Positions 1-8,832 are shown, numbered from the stretch's first letter. The stretch is DNA of 57,241 bases from an uncultured Bacteroidales bacterium (GCA_934725575.1 CAKVCK010000023.1:1-57241), one strand, 5' to 3'. The notes: generated from the sequence alone by a model not told the origin. Made by a program: numbers and translations.

Positions 1-75
1 CATCTTCCACAGGATCCTTGTCATTTCATCACCATCCATCTCTACGAGAGGAGTGACCATCTGAATTTTTTTCAT
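1..75 (-). CDS. icd: NADP-dependent isocitrate dehydrogenase, N-terminal end only
   Basis: The reverse strand from 75 starts ATG AAA AAA and encodes 25 residues before the window ends. They include VTPLVEMDGDEMTR, the well-known N-terminus of the monodomain NADP-isocitrate dehydrogenase, which oxidises isocitrate to 2-oxoglutarate in the cytoplasm. It lies 103 bases downstream of the aconitase-family gene on the same strand, so the two make consecutive steps from citrate. Whether both share a transcript is unclear because a hairpin-forming repeat lies between them. Only the start is visible; the rest of the enzyme cannot be judged. Confidence 0.85.
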   Translation of the reverse strand, partial: MKKIQMVTPLVEMDGDEMTRILWKM

Positions 76-121
76 AATTGAATATTAAAAATTAAAGTGT
101 TTTACGAATATGATTACCTGG

Positions 122-168
122 GCACCTCAGGCTTGCAAGCCCCTGAAATGGACGCAAGCCTAAAGTGC
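122..168. repeat. Short inverted repeat, same family as the element at 8623-8832
   Basis: AGGCTTGC at 129-136 is the exact reverse complement of GCAAGCCT at 154-161, with a 17-base loop. The right arm extends to GCAAGCCTAAAGTGC (154-168), which recurs identically at 8818-8832. The hairpin lies between the aconitase-family gene and icd, and could act as a weak terminator or processing site. The recurrence suggests a dispersed intergenic repeat rather than a gene-specific signal. Confidence 0.6.
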
Positions 169-178
169 GCGATTATGA

Positions 179-2425
179 TTATTTGCTCTTCTGGGCGGCG
201 TAGAAGTTCATCAGGCAACCGTCGGCGAGAATCTCCCTCTCGTCAGCGGTCAGATTCTGGAAGTAGAGATGAATGTCCTTCACACCTTCGGCGCTGATCA
301 CCTTGGCGTCAATCTCCTCCTTGCCCGAAAGGATGGCCTCACGGATGCCGGGAACATAGACGAAATCGCCGGCTACATATTCAAAAGGAGTCTCCTTTGA
401 GATGGTGAAAGGAACGATGCCCCAGTTGATGCAGTTGCTGCGGTAACGCTTGGTGGCATATTCATAGCAGATGTTGGCGTCGCCGCCGAGCACCTTCTGG
501 CAGGAAGCGGCCTGCTCGCGGGCTGAGCCGTCGCCAGGCTTGTTGGCGAACACACACGAACCGAACGAGGTGTCCTCCGACTTGGCACCCACCTTGGCAA
601 GGGCGTCGAGAACGTGCTGCGGAGCCTTGCCGGCGCGGCGCTCAAGATCCTCCGCCTGGATGCGCTTGCTGATCCCGACATATTCAGGAACACGGCGAGA
701 GAGAGCGAACTCGGAGAGTTTCAGCGGGTTGGAACGGTAGCTGGAAGTCTCGCCCGAAGGGATGAGCTCGTCGGTCGTGGTGACAGGGTCGTGGATGACA
801 GCGGCGAGTTCAAGGAGCATGTTATCCTGCATCGGGTACATCTTAGGCCAGTCCTTGATGTTCGGTCCGTAGCGGAGCTCGACGGTAGGGTCGGCCTTGC
901 CGAATCCGTAGTAGATGCGGCTCTTGTAGATGCGGTCGTCGAATGAATATGGCTTGTGCGTGTCTTCGTACTGGATGTCAGTGGCTGCCGTGATGACTCC
1001 ACCGTTGGCGGCCGTGGCGGCGATAGAGCGCGCGTCCATCAGGCAGACAAGGGAGATCTGTCCCTGTCCAGGCTTCGAGCCCTCGCGGTTAGGGAAGTTA
1101 CGTGTAGTGTGACGGATCGAGAGTCCGTTGTTGGCAGGAACGTCACCGGCTCCGAAGCAAGGGCCGCAGAACGCCGGCTTGATCACAACACCGGCCTCAA
1201 GCAACTCCTCGGCGATGTGATTGCGGGTGGTCGCGAGATAGACAGGGGTTGACTGTGGGTAGGCGGACATTGTGAAGTAGTCGTTGCCGATGGTCTTGCC
1301 CTTCATGATCGCGGCGGCCTCGCTGAGGTTGTCGTAGGTACCTCCGGAGCAGCCGGCGATGATGGCCTGGTCGGCGAAAGCCTTGCCGTTCTTCACCTTG
1401 CTCTCAAGATCAATGGAGATCTTGTCGCCGAAACGCTTCTTGGCATCCTCCTCGACCTTCTTCAGGATTCCCTCAGGATCAGCCTGGAACTCGTGGATAG
1501 TGTAGGCATTGGAAGGATGGAACGGAAGGGCGATCATGGACTCCTGCTTGGAGAGGTCGATGCGGATCATCGCGTCGTAGTAGGCGATCTCACCCGGCTG
1601 GAGTTCTTTGTAAGCCTCCGGACGCTCGTGCATCCTGTAGTACTCCTCAACCTTCTCGTCCGTCACCCAGATAGAGCTCAGGCAGGTGGTCTCGGTGGTC
1701 ATCACGTCGATTCCGTTACGGAAATCGGTAGGGAGGGAAGCCACGCCAGGGCCGGCGAACTCAAGCACCTTGTTCTTCACGAAACCGTTCTCGAACACGG
1801 CCTTGACGAGGGAGATGGCCACGTCGTGAGGGCCGACACCCTTCTTAGGCTTGCCTTCGAGCCAAACCAGCACAACCTCAGGAGCGTTGATGTCCCAAGT
1901 GTTGTGGAGGAGCTGCTTCACCAGCTCGCCGCCGCCTTCGCCGACACCCATGCAACCGAGCGAACCGTAGCGCGTGTGGCTGTCTGAACCGAGGATCATG
2001 CGGCCGCAACCGGCGAGAGCCTCACGGACATATTGATGAATGACAGCCTGGTTGGCAGGGACATATATTCCACCGTACTTCTTGGCGGCGGAGAGGCCGA
2101 AGATATGGTCGTCCTCGTTGATGGTACCGCCGACAGCGCACAGAGAGTTGTGGCAGTTGGTCATCGCGTAAGGGATAGGGAACTTGTCAAGTCCGCTGGC
2201 GCGGGCTGTCTGGATAATTCCGACATAAGTGATGTCGTGTGAAGCCATCGCATCGAACTTGATGCGCATCTTCTTGCCTTTGCTTCCGTCCACATCGTGG
2301 GCACGGAGAATTCTGTAGGCGATAGTGTTTTCGCGGGCCTCATCGGCAGATGGCATTCCTGCGGCATCGTTGACGAGAGTCTTGCCATTTTTCAGGTAAA
2401 CGCCATTGGGAATCAATTCTACCAT
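179..2425 (-). CDS. Aconitase-family hydratase (probable aconitate hydratase)
   Basis: The 748-residue protein has the aconitase fold. Three cysteines that would bind the [4Fe-4S] cluster are visible: C359 (AGCSGGTYD) and C420 and C423 (CGPC), almost the same spacing as in mitochondrial aconitase. Other conserved blocks are GSDSHTRYG and the SRNFxxREG-like FPNREGSKPGQGQ. The sequence seems closer to the divergent YbhJ-like hydratases than to the standard Bacteroides aconitase, so the substrate is slightly uncertain. It would isomerise citrate and isocitrate in the cytoplasm. It lies 33 bases downstream of the citC-citG fusion on the same strand and upstream of icd, joining citrate cleavage to the oxidative branch. 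The ATG at 2425 gives the expected length. Confidence 0.8.
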   Translation of the reverse strand: MVELIPNGVYLKNGKTLVNDAAGMPSADEARENTIAYRILRAHDVDGSKGKKMRIKFDAMASHDITYVGIIQTARASGLDKFPIPYAMTNCHNSLCAVGGTINEDDHIFGLSAAKKYGGIYVPANQAVIHQYVREALAGCGRMILGSDSHTRYGSLGCMGVGEGGGELVKQLLHNTWDINAPEVVLVWLEGKPKKGVGPHDVAISLVKAVFENGFVKNKVLEFAGPGVASLPTDFRNGIDVMTTETTCLSSIWVTDEKVEEYYRMHERPEAYKELQPGEIAYYDAMIRIDLSKQESMIALPFHPSNAYTIHEFQADPEGILKKVEEDAKKRFGDKISIDLESKVKNGKAFADQAIIAGCSGGTYDNLSEAAAIMKGKTIGNDYFTMSAYPQSTPVYLATTRNHIAEELLEAGVVIKPAFCGPCFGAGDVPANNGLSIRHTTRNFPNREGSKPGQGQISLVCLMDARSIAATAANGGVITAATDIQYEDTHKPYSFDDRIYKSRIYYGFGKADPTVELRYGPNIKDWPKMYPMQDNMLLELAAVIHDPVTTTDELIPSGETSSYRSNPLKLSEFALSRRVPEYVGISKRIQAEDLERRAGKAPQHVLDALAKVGAKSEDTSFGSCVFANKPGDGSAREQAASCQKVLGGDANICYEYATKRYRSNCINWGIVPFTISKETPFEYVAGDFVYVPGIREAILSGKEEIDAKVISAEGVKDIHLYFQNLTADEREILADGCLMNFYAAQKSK

Positions 2426-2458
2426 AATAAAATTAGTTTTGTGTTAATAAATTATTAG

Positions 2459-4192
2459 TTAGCAATTAATTATACTATTTATAAATATTGTCAGGGACAG
2501 CATGTCGGCGCTTCCGCCGGGCGAGATGTTCTCCCTGATGAAATCCTTGTTCAGAGACGACAATCCGCTCTCGCTGAAGTCCTCAAGAAGCCTTGCGGCC
2601 TCGGCTTCGGCGCGGGCGAGCCCCTCCGCTCCCCTTCTGTGGAGAATGTTGGTGTCGTCAAGGGTTGTCATTATGTGAAGCAGGGTCTTGTGGCAGCGAT
2701 GCGGATCGTTTTCCAAGCCGCGGTAGTACGGCAGCCAGTCCGAGAACAGCTCCGGATAGGCCAGGCGGGCGTTCTCAAGCGCTCCGCGGACCTTGAAACT
2801 CCTCTTCGCCTCCGCTCCGTGAGTACCTTCAGCGGACGGAATCTCCGACGCGACGCGGGACACAAGCTCTTTAAATGAATATGCCTGCACAGATCCCGTT
2901 GTCGATGCCAGGTAAGAGGCCACGGCGACGGAAAGGCCGATGCAGAAGAGGGCTCCTTTGTGGGTGTTCACTCCGCCGGTGGCCTTCAGCATCGCTTTTT
3001 CGGCCTCGATGCCGATCTCCTTTATCTTCGCCGGGTCGATGTCATTGGCGGACTCAACAGCCAGTCTTGTCAGATAAGGTCTTAACGCTGAGATGCTTCT
3101 GGACATCGTCGCATAGTCCATGTCCTTGTGCGCTCCGTTGTCACGTCTGTCCACGAGACCTGGTTTGGGGGTCGTGTCGAGTTCCAACCTCAACGCACGC
3201 TCGGCAAGGTCGGCGACCAAGTAAGGGACGGTGGATTTTGGAATATATTCCATCGCCTCTTTGAGGTTGCCTTTGTCAAGAGCACGCCTTAATGAGGTGG
3301 CACTGATCGGATTGCCGTTTTGTTCAAGTCTTGGAATCTCTACGAAGTTAGGCAATATCTCCGCCATCAGTTCGTTGTAGCGGCGGGTCAGCGCATCCTC
3401 CGGCTCGCTGCCGGCAAAACGCACCGTAACTCCAAGAGGCTTAGCGATATGATTCACAAACAGATCCAGATCAAGGGCGATCTGCGTGTCCGTGGCATCA
3501 TCCAACTTCTTCAGGAAATATGTCGGGAAAGTCGCCGCCGAGATGGCGTAGTCACTCCCCTCGCAGACAACCACATTGTCAAGCCCGGCGCAACCGGCCT
3601 CGATCATGGCCTTCCTCTCGGCATAAGGGAAGCGCGACCTGTCCTCCCTGACGACAATCACATAGAGATTGTCAACCAGCGAGGCGGCCTGCTCGATCAG
3701 ATAACGATGTCCTTTCGTGAACGGATTGGCGTTCATCACAATCGCACCGTTACGTCCCGGACAGGCAAGCGAAGCCAAGTACTTTTTGTACTCCGGAAGC
3801 CCTCCCCTGCCGTTCTCCATCAGAATGGCCTTTGGCGCGGACGCAAGCAACTCGAACCCAAGGCTTTTGAATATTCCTTCGTTCTCCGGCTTGGTGAAGG
3901 CCTTGACCGAATCCCGGCCTTCCTCACGGGCAATGGCGATCAGTCGGGACACGAGAATATTCATAAGTCCCTCGCTGCGAGCGGATTCAGACACGGCAAC
4001 GCACTTGATGACGTTGCCGTCCAGTCCGCCCCCCGCAAGGATTTCGTCTCCGTCCTCGTCACGGGTAACCACCACATAGCGGTCTAACGGAGCCAGTCTA
4101 AGCCCGTTGGCGGCGAGGAAAGCCTCGACCCGTCTCCGGACAGAGTTCAACGACAGCGGAGCCTCGCTTATGTAGTGACGGTTATCGCACAT
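2459..4192 (-). CDS. citCG: Fusion of citrate lyase ligase (CitC) and triphosphoribosyl-dephospho-CoA synthase (CitG)
   Basis: This 577-residue protein carries two accessory activities for citrate lyase. Residues about 1-335 look like CitC: a GNAT-like part (about 45-125, with GGGLDGNVIKCVAVS), then a nucleotidyltransferase part with NANPFTKGHRY (TxGH at 159-162). CitC acetylates the prosthetic group on CitD, using ATP and acetate. Residues about 335-577 look like CitG: TTPKPGLVDRRDNGAHKDM (KPGLVD at 343-348) and GGVNTHKGALF (H411). CitG makes the prosthetic-group precursor from ATP and dephospho-CoA. The reading frame is continuous with no stop at the junction. CitG is more often separate or fused to CitX, so this partner is unusual. 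It overlaps citX by 11 bases, indicating translational coupling. Confidence 0.88.
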   Translation of the reverse strand: MCDNRHYISEAPLSLNSVRRRVEAFLAANGLRLAPLDRYVVVTRDEDGDEILAGGGLDGNVIKCVAVSESARSEGLMNILVSRLIAIAREEGRDSVKAFTKPENEGIFKSLGFELLASAPKAILMENGRGGLPEYKKYLASLACPGRNGAIVMNANPFTKGHRYLIEQAASLVDNLYVIVVREDRSRFPYAERKAMIEAGCAGLDNVVVCEGSDYAISAATFPTYFLKKLDDATDTQIALDLDLFVNHIAKPLGVTVRFAGSEPEDALTRRYNELMAEILPNFVEIPRLEQNGNPISATSLRRALDKGNLKEAMEYIPKSTVPYLVADLAERALRLELDTTPKPGLVDRRDNGAHKDMDYATMSRSISALRPYLTRLAVESANDIDPAKIKEIGIEAEKAMLKATGGVNTHKGALFCIGLSVAVASYLASTTGSVQAYSFKELVSRVASEIPSAEGTHGAEAKRSFKVRGALENARLAYPELFSDWLPYYRGLENDPHRCHKTLLHIMTTLDDTNILHRRGAEGLARAEAEAARLLEDFSESGLSSLNKDFIRENISPGGSADMLSLTIFINSIINC

Positions 4193-4685
4193 AGGACTCG
4201 ATCATTTCGTCAATCTTAGCAGTCAACTCGTCCATTGTATGAGTTCGGTTTCGCATACAGTAGCAGGCCTCATTGCCACAGATCAGGCACTTGCGCGGCT
4301 CCTGGCCGATCGTCTTCCGGGAGACAGGAACACCGTCAGCGTCAATCACATCCAAATCAAAAAGGCGGCCGAGCGGATGAGTGTCCTCGATCCGGCAGGT
4401 CTCCTTTTTGGCCTCCTCGTTGGAAAGCGGGGTGACGAGATAGGCCTCGTAGCCGGTCGGCAGGTCTCGCAGCCTGAGTTTGAGCATCGAGTCTCCGAAA
4501 GCCGTGACCAGAGCAGTGACCGCGGCCTGGGCGACCACAAGGGATTGCAGATTACGCTTGACCTTGCCCGGCATAATGACCGTAAGGCAGACCAGGGTCT
4601 TTCCAGGGTAACCTTTCAAAAGTTCCTTCTGGAAAGAAGCCCGTTCCTCACGACTTGCCAGCAAATGGTCAAGCGTAATCTCCAT
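4182..4685 (-). CDS. citX: Apo-citrate lyase phosphoribosyl-dephospho-CoA transferase CitX
   Basis: The 167-residue protein matches CitX in size and pattern: an N-terminal LASREERASFQKELL, a central PTGYEAYL, then LGRLFDLDVIDADG, which resembles the RLxDIDV block of the family. A C-terminal cluster of cysteines, CLICGNEACYCM, is also typical. CitX transfers the phosphoribosyl-dephospho-CoA group made by CitG onto serine of the acyl-carrier subunit CitD. The gene lies 11 bases after citF and overlaps the citC-citG fusion, so it is inside the operon. Confidence 0.88.
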   Translation of the reverse strand: MEITLDHLLASREERASFQKELLKGYPGKTLVCLTVIMPGKVKRNLQSLVVAQAAVTALVTAFGDSMLKLRLRDLPTGYEAYLVTPLSNEEAKKETCRIEDTHPLGRLFDLDVIDADGVPVSRKTIGQEPRKCLICGNEACYCMRNRTHTMDELTAKIDEMIESYVR

Positions 4686-4696
4686 AAAAAACAGTC

Positions 4697-6232
4697 TTAG
4701 TCCTCGATGTTCATTATGACATCCATCACGGAGCCGTCACGGTTCATCACGACTCCCACGACCTTCTCTCCGAACGGAAGCGGATCAGGGACGCCGATGG
4801 ACTTCAGAGCCAGTTCCTTGAGGTCGTGGATGTCCACGATCTTCAGTCCGGCCTCCTTCAGGCGCTCGGTGATCTCTGGACGGCGCGGATTGACCGCGAT
4901 GCCATATTCAGTGACAACGACATCGACAGTCGAGCCAGGAGTGATGAGGGTGGTGACCTCGTCCACAACGCAAGGGATGCGTCCGCGCATAAGTGGGCAG
5001 ACGATGATCGAGAGGGCTGAATCGGCGGCTGTGTCAGGGTGTCCTCCGACGGCTCCTCTGATGACTCCGTCACTGCCTACAAGCACGTTGACATTGAAGT
5101 TCACATCCACCTCAAGGGCTGAGAGAATCACGATGTCGAGATAGTGCACGGCTGATCCCGGCTCATCCGCGCTGGCATATTCATTGGCGGAGACTCCCTT
5201 GTGGAACGGATCGTTCTTGATGGACTCGGCTGCGACCCTGTCAAATGACTGAACGTCAATGAGTCGCCCGATGAGGCCTTCCTCGTGCATCTTGACCATA
5301 TGGGCGGTGATTCCACCAAGCGCGAAGCTGGAGTGGATGCCCCTCTTGATCATTTCCTCACGAATATATTTGACCGCGGCGAGCGACGCTCCACCGGATC
5401 CGGTCTGGATCGAGAAGCCCTCCTTGAAGTAGCCGCTGTTGACAATGACCTTGGCGGCGTTCATAGCGAGCAGGATGTCGCGAGGGTTCTTGGTGTCGCG
5501 GATGGCTCCGGAAGAGATCTTCGATGAGTCTCCGACTGAATCGACGAGGACAACGTAGTCCACATCGTGCTCGGAGATCGAGTTCGGAGTGTTCGGATAA
5601 TCAACGAGATCGTCGGTGATGATCACGACCTTGTCAGCGTACTGCGCGTCCGGTTTGGCGTAACCGAGGGATCCGCAGATGGACTTGGCGTGCTCGGAAC
5701 GGGAATAACCGCTGGCGTTTCCGGCAGGGTCGCTGGAAGACGCGCCAAGGAAGGCCACGTCGATGTGAAGGTCACCGTTGGCGATGGCGCTTCCACGTCC
5801 TCCGTGGCTGCGGAACACTACCGGTTCCTTCATCAGGCCGTGGGAGATCTCCTTCGCGAGCTCGCCACGGAGACCGGATGTGGAGATCTTGGTGATCACT
5901 CCGTTCTTGATGTGGTCGATCAGCGGGGCGTGAACGTCAGAGAGGCTGGACGCGGCGAGGTGGAGGTTCTTGAATCCCATCTCGGCCAGTTTGCCCACGA
6001 CCATATTCACAACCTTGTCACCGCCTCTGAAATGGTGGTGGAAAGAGATTGTCATTCCGTTTTTCAGGCCGCTGAGCCGGATGGCCTCCTCAAGCGTAAC
6101 CACCTTTGACTGAACCTTCTGGAGATCCTTGCGGAATGTGGTGTTCTTAGGAGTCTCTCCCGAATACACCTTCTTGCCCATAGCGGCGGCAGCCTCGTTA
6201 ATCAGCGTCGCCCTTTCCTTTATATTACTCAT
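4697..6232 (-). CDS. citF: Citrate lyase alpha subunit (citrate:acetyl-ACP transferase)
   Basis: The 511-residue protein has the length and sequence of CitF. Recognisable stretches are GLKNGMTISFHHHFRGGD near residues 55-72, RSHGGRGSAIANGD and GSGGASLAAVKYI. CitF swaps the acetyl group on CitD for citrate, forming citryl-ACP for CitE to cleave. It overlaps citE by 8 bases and is followed by citX after 11 bases, a tight operon arrangement. No interruption or missing block was seen. Confidence 0.93.
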   Translation of the reverse strand: MSNIKERATLINEAAAAMGKKVYSGETPKNTTFRKDLQKVQSKVVTLEEAIRLSGLKNGMTISFHHHFRGGDKVVNMVVGKLAEMGFKNLHLAASSLSDVHAPLIDHIKNGVITKISTSGLRGELAKEISHGLMKEPVVFRSHGGRGSAIANGDLHIDVAFLGASSSDPAGNASGYSRSEHAKSICGSLGYAKPDAQYADKVVIITDDLVDYPNTPNSISEHDVDYVVLVDSVGDSSKISSGAIRDTKNPRDILLAMNAAKVIVNSGYFKEGFSIQTGSGGASLAAVKYIREEMIKRGIHSSFALGGITAHMVKMHEEGLIGRLIDVQSFDRVAAESIKNDPFHKGVSANEYASADEPGSAVHYLDIVILSALEVDVNFNVNVLVGSDGVIRGAVGGHPDTAADSALSIIVCPLMRGRIPCVVDEVTTLITPGSTVDVVVTEYGIAVNPRRPEITERLKEAGLKIVDIHDLKELALKSIGVPDPLPFGEKVVGVVMNRDGSVMDVIMNIED

Positions 6233-7118
6233 AAACTTCCTCCTTTGTTAATATGCCCGAAGCTATCGCGAGATCGATGGTGCGCTGAGCCCTGATGACA
6301 ACAGGACGGTCAACCATCTTGCCGTTCACGGCGATGACGCCGGAGCCACGTTTCTCGGCCTCCTTGATCGCGGCGAGAATCTTCCTGGCCTTCTCGATGG
6401 CCTTCTCGGTAGGCGCGAACACCTCGTTCACAATCTGGATCTGACGAGGGTTGATGATGGACTTGCCGTCGAATCCGAGGGTCTTGATGAGCTCGACCTC
6501 CTTGCGGAAAGTCTCCATATCATCGAGATTTGAATATACCGTGTCGAGAGCGTCGATTCCGGCTGCCCTTGCGGCCACTACGATGGTCTCGCGGGCATAG
6601 AGGAGCTCGGCTCCGCCAGGAGTACGCTGGGTCTTGAGGTTGGCGCAATAGTCCTCGGCTCCGAGGGCGATGCCCATCATCCTCTTCGAGGCCTTTGCGA
6701 TGGCGAAGGCGTTGCAGATGCCCTCGGCGCTTTCGATGGCGGCCATCATGCGGGTCCTGCCAAGGCAACCGATCTCCTTCTCAACCTTCTCGATCTCAGC
6801 CTCAAGCTCACGTACCTCGTCAGATGTCTCGGTCTTAGGCATACGGATCACCTGCACGCCGGCCTTCACGACAGCCTCAACGTCCTTGCGTCCGTAAGGT
6901 GTGCTGAGAGGATTGATGCGGACAACCATTTCGGTGTCGCCGTAGTCTATTGATTTAAGAGCGTTGTAAACGAGCAGACGGGCAGCGTCTTTCTCGGCCA
7001 TTGTCACGGAGTCCTCCAGGTCGAGCATGATCGAGTCCGGCCCGTAGATGAAGGCATCCTGCATCATTCCGGGATTGTTGCCCGGAACGAACATCATTGT
7101 TCTTCTTAATCTTTCCAT
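6225..7118 (-). CDS. citE: Citrate lyase beta subunit (citryl-ACP lyase)
   Basis: The 297-residue protein is a CitE/HpcH-type aldolase-barrel lyase that splits citryl-ACP into oxaloacetate and acetyl-ACP. It starts with ERLRRTMMFVPGNNP. It carries the family blocks MLDLEDSV (E35, D36), MAAIESAEGI and GIALGAEDYCANL, whose acidic residues bind Mg2+ in homologues. Its start overlaps nothing, and 72 bases separate it from citD upstream. The protein is the expected full length. Confidence 0.93.
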   Translation of the reverse strand: MERLRRTMMFVPGNNPGMMQDAFIYGPDSIMLDLEDSVTMAEKDAARLLVYNALKSIDYGDTEMVVRINPLSTPYGRKDVEAVVKAGVQVIRMPKTETSDEVRELEAEIEKVEKEIGCLGRTRMMAAIESAEGICNAFAIAKASKRMMGIALGAEDYCANLKTQRTPGGAELLYARETIVVAARAAGIDALDTVYSNLDDMETFRKEVELIKTLGFDGKSIINPRQIQIVNEVFAPTEKAIEKARKILAAIKEAEKRGSGVIAVNGKMVDRPVVIRAQRTIDLAIASGILTKEEVYE

Positions 7119-7190
7119 AATCGTAACTGATTATCGGAATAACCCGCGCACCTTCGGTCCCTGGCACCGCGACTTATTCCTCAACCTAAA

Positions 7191-7469
7191 CTAAGCCCAA
7201 ACATCTTTTCCTGTGGCGCGCACGGCGGCGGCGGTCACCCTGGCACGGATGGTGCAATCCCTGGCTCCCTTGTCAACCGCCTTGATGTCAGCGTCCTCCA
7301 GTCCGAATTCGGTAAGTGTTTCTTCTATGACCCGGCGGATCTGCCTGCCAAACTGAGCGGCTACAGAACTGTCGAGGTCGATGTGCAGACCTTTCGTCTC
7401 TGCCGGGGCGATCTGGATCATTATGTCACCTGACTCCAGCGTTCCGGCTACAGCGTTCTTTACTTCCAT
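7191..7469 (-). CDS. citD: Citrate lyase gamma subunit, acyl-carrier protein CitD
   Basis: This 92-residue protein matches CitD in size. Its VAGTLESGDIMIQI segment aligns with the region that carries the CoA-like prosthetic group in Klebsiella CitD; the modified serine should be S13. It presents acetyl and citryl thioesters to CitF and CitE. It is the first gene of the operon, and its ATG is about 165 bases downstream of the predicted transcription start. Confidence 0.9.
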   Translation of the reverse strand: MEVKNAVAGTLESGDIMIQIAPAETKGLHIDLDSSVAAQFGRQIRRVIEETLTEFGLEDADIKAVDKGARDCTIRARVTAAAVRATGKDVWA

Positions 7470-7638
7470 AGCGAAATGTACGATAAAAAAGTCATTAGTG
7501 TCCCTGAATATCAGAGGCGTGTTAATAATTATGTGTCAATCTCAAACAAAACCAACCATCGGCGACTACAATTTTTCACAATATTCAGAATATTCCGAAA
7601 AATCTATAACATCCCTATTGGGTTGAATATTGTTCCGC

Positions 7639-7670
7639 CAAAGGTAGGACACTTTTTTCAGTTGGCCAAA
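7639..7670 (-). promoter_or_regulatory. Promoter of the citrate lyase operon
   Basis: On the reverse strand TTTG (7670-7667), a 20-base spacer and TACCTTTG (7646-7639) match the Bacteroidota sigma-factor consensus TTTG-N19-21-TAnnTTTG exactly. Transcription should start near 7632, leaving a leader of about 160 bases before citD. A leader that long leaves room for control after initiation, but no riboswitch fold was recognised. Confidence 0.8.
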
Positions 7671-8008
7671 TTTCCATCGCACATTTTACTTATTTTTGAA
7701 TATATACGGGAAATTTCCCACACTCCAATTGTGTTCCCGTGCGCAAAACACACCGTTCCAATCACGAGACAACTCCCGGCATTCAGCTCGTGCGCAAACA
7801 GCAACTCCACACTCACGAAGCAAACCACCGAAAGCATCCTGTGTGCAGAAGGGTGTCTATCACGCACGAGATCGGTCAGGATAAAAGGATGAGATTTGTG
7901 GATGGCAAAAGGGATTGTCCACGCCCCCCTTACGTAGCCAACTCTTTTTCAAGTAGTTCATCAATTCAGATGTCCACCCGGAATCAGTGCCGGACAACGT
8001 TTTCAATG

Positions 8009-8016
8009 TAACTTTG
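8009..8016 (+). promoter_or_regulatory. -7 box for the GyrI-like gene
   Basis: TAACTTTG matches TAnnTTTG. It would start transcription near 8023, about 20 bases before the ATG at 8044. No TTTG is found at the ideal -33 spacing, so the promoter may be weak or need an activator. The position argues against the longer reading frame that begins at 7987. Confidence 0.55.
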
Positions 8017-8043
8017 CATCGTCAACAAAAAACTATTTTTATT

Positions 8044-8532
8044 ATGATCATCAAACTTGAACAAAGAATCGAGACCAGAAAGGATGTCAGCGCCCTCACC
8101 GTGCGCCTGACCGGGGACTACAAGGATGTAGATTATTCTGGCGCCTGGGAGAAAATCATCAACTACTGCAAGAAGGAAAACCGTGTAGGCTGCATTGACG
8201 CCGAGTACATCAGTGTCTATCTTGATGACCCTATGACAACTCCGGCCGAGAAGTGCCGCGTGGAAGTCTGCATCGCCTCCCCGGAGCTCAACGGTCTCCA
8301 GTCAGAGGGGGATGTCAGAGTCGGCGTCATCGAGGGTGGCAAGTTCATCGTATTCCTGCACAAAGGCCCGTACACGGAACTCGGACAGGTCTATCAAGAG
8401 GTCTATGGACATCTGCTTCAGGAGAACGGAGTGGAAGTGCTTCCGAAAGCAATGTTCGAGAAGTATCTGAACGATCCGGCACTCACGAAGCCAGAAGACC
8501 TTCTGACCGAACTCTGGATTCCGATCGCATAA
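8044..8532 (+). CDS. GyrI-like small-molecule-binding domain protein (AraC effector-binding type)
   Basis: The 162-residue protein looks like a free-standing GyrI-like/AraC effector-binding domain: an N-terminal strand with the ETRKDVSALTVR pattern, YISVYLDDPMTTPAEKCRVEVC in two parts of the middle, and the C-terminal signature HKGPYTELGQVYQEVYGHL near residues 105-125. Homologues bind hydrophobic or cationic small molecules, and some act as DNA gyrase inhibitors. There is no DNA-binding domain or signal peptide, so it is probably cytoplasmic. The ATG at 8044 was chosen because the upstream -7 box lies inside the longer frame. The partner is unknown. Confidence 0.8.
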   Translation: MIIKLEQRIETRKDVSALTVRLTGDYKDVDYSGAWEKIINYCKKENRVGCIDAEYISVYLDDPMTTPAEKCRVEVCIASPELNGLQSEGDVRVGVIEGGKFIVFLHKGPYTELGQVYQEVYGHLLQENGVEVLPKAMFEKYLNDPALTKPEDLLTELWIPIA

Positions 8533-8563
8533 CTCACATAAAAAGTCACCTTCTTCTATTATT

Positions 8564-8596
8564 GCCGGCTTGGCCTCTCACTATGGCCTGGCCGGC
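8564..8596 (+). terminator. Terminator-like hairpin after the GyrI-like gene
   Basis: GCCGGC-TT-GGCC (8564-8575) pairs with GGCC-TG-GCCGGC (8585-8596) around a 9-base loop, 31 bases after the stop codon. The T-tract after the stem is poor (TTGTTC), so it may be only an RNA-end-stabilising hairpin. Confidence 0.5.
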
Positions 8597-8622
8597 TTGT
8601 TCAAATAAAACAGAACGGAATT

Positions 8623-8832
8623 GCGCCCTTCAGGCTTGCACCTGATTCCATCGGTAGCACTTTCTGCCTCTTTTGCTCCCCAAGAGTGCAGGATACACTC
8701 TTGCGTAACGTTTACCCTATGTATCGTCTCCCGAGAGTGCTTAGTGGCGCTTTTGAGTAACGTTTGCCCCCATTTTTGTCGCCGAAGAACTGGCGGATAA
8801 AAGGATTGTTATGGATTGCAAGCCTAAAGTGC
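8623..8832. repeat. MITE-like element of about 210 bases with terminal inverted repeats
   Basis: The left end reads GCGCCCTTCAGGCTTGC (8623-8639) and the right end GCAAGCCTAAAGTGC (8818-8832). They are imperfect inverted repeats, and the right end is identical to 154-168. The interior has a 7-base-pair hairpin (AAGAGTG 8682-8688 with CACTCTT 8696-8702) and two related tracts around GTAACGTTT (near 8705 and 8757). No open frame is convincing. It fills most of the gap 8533-8893. Confidence 0.45.

Larger units (their letters stand above)
7470..8043. other. Intergenic region between the citrate lyase operon and a divergent GyrI-like gene
   Basis: These 574 bases hold no convincing gene. They contain a strong promoter for the cit operon (7639-7670) and a -7 box for the rightward gene (8009-8016). 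The rest is A+T-richer than the flanks and has four or five copies of GAATAT/ATATTC between 7518 and 7700. I saw no obvious operator palindrome. Confidence 0.6.
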
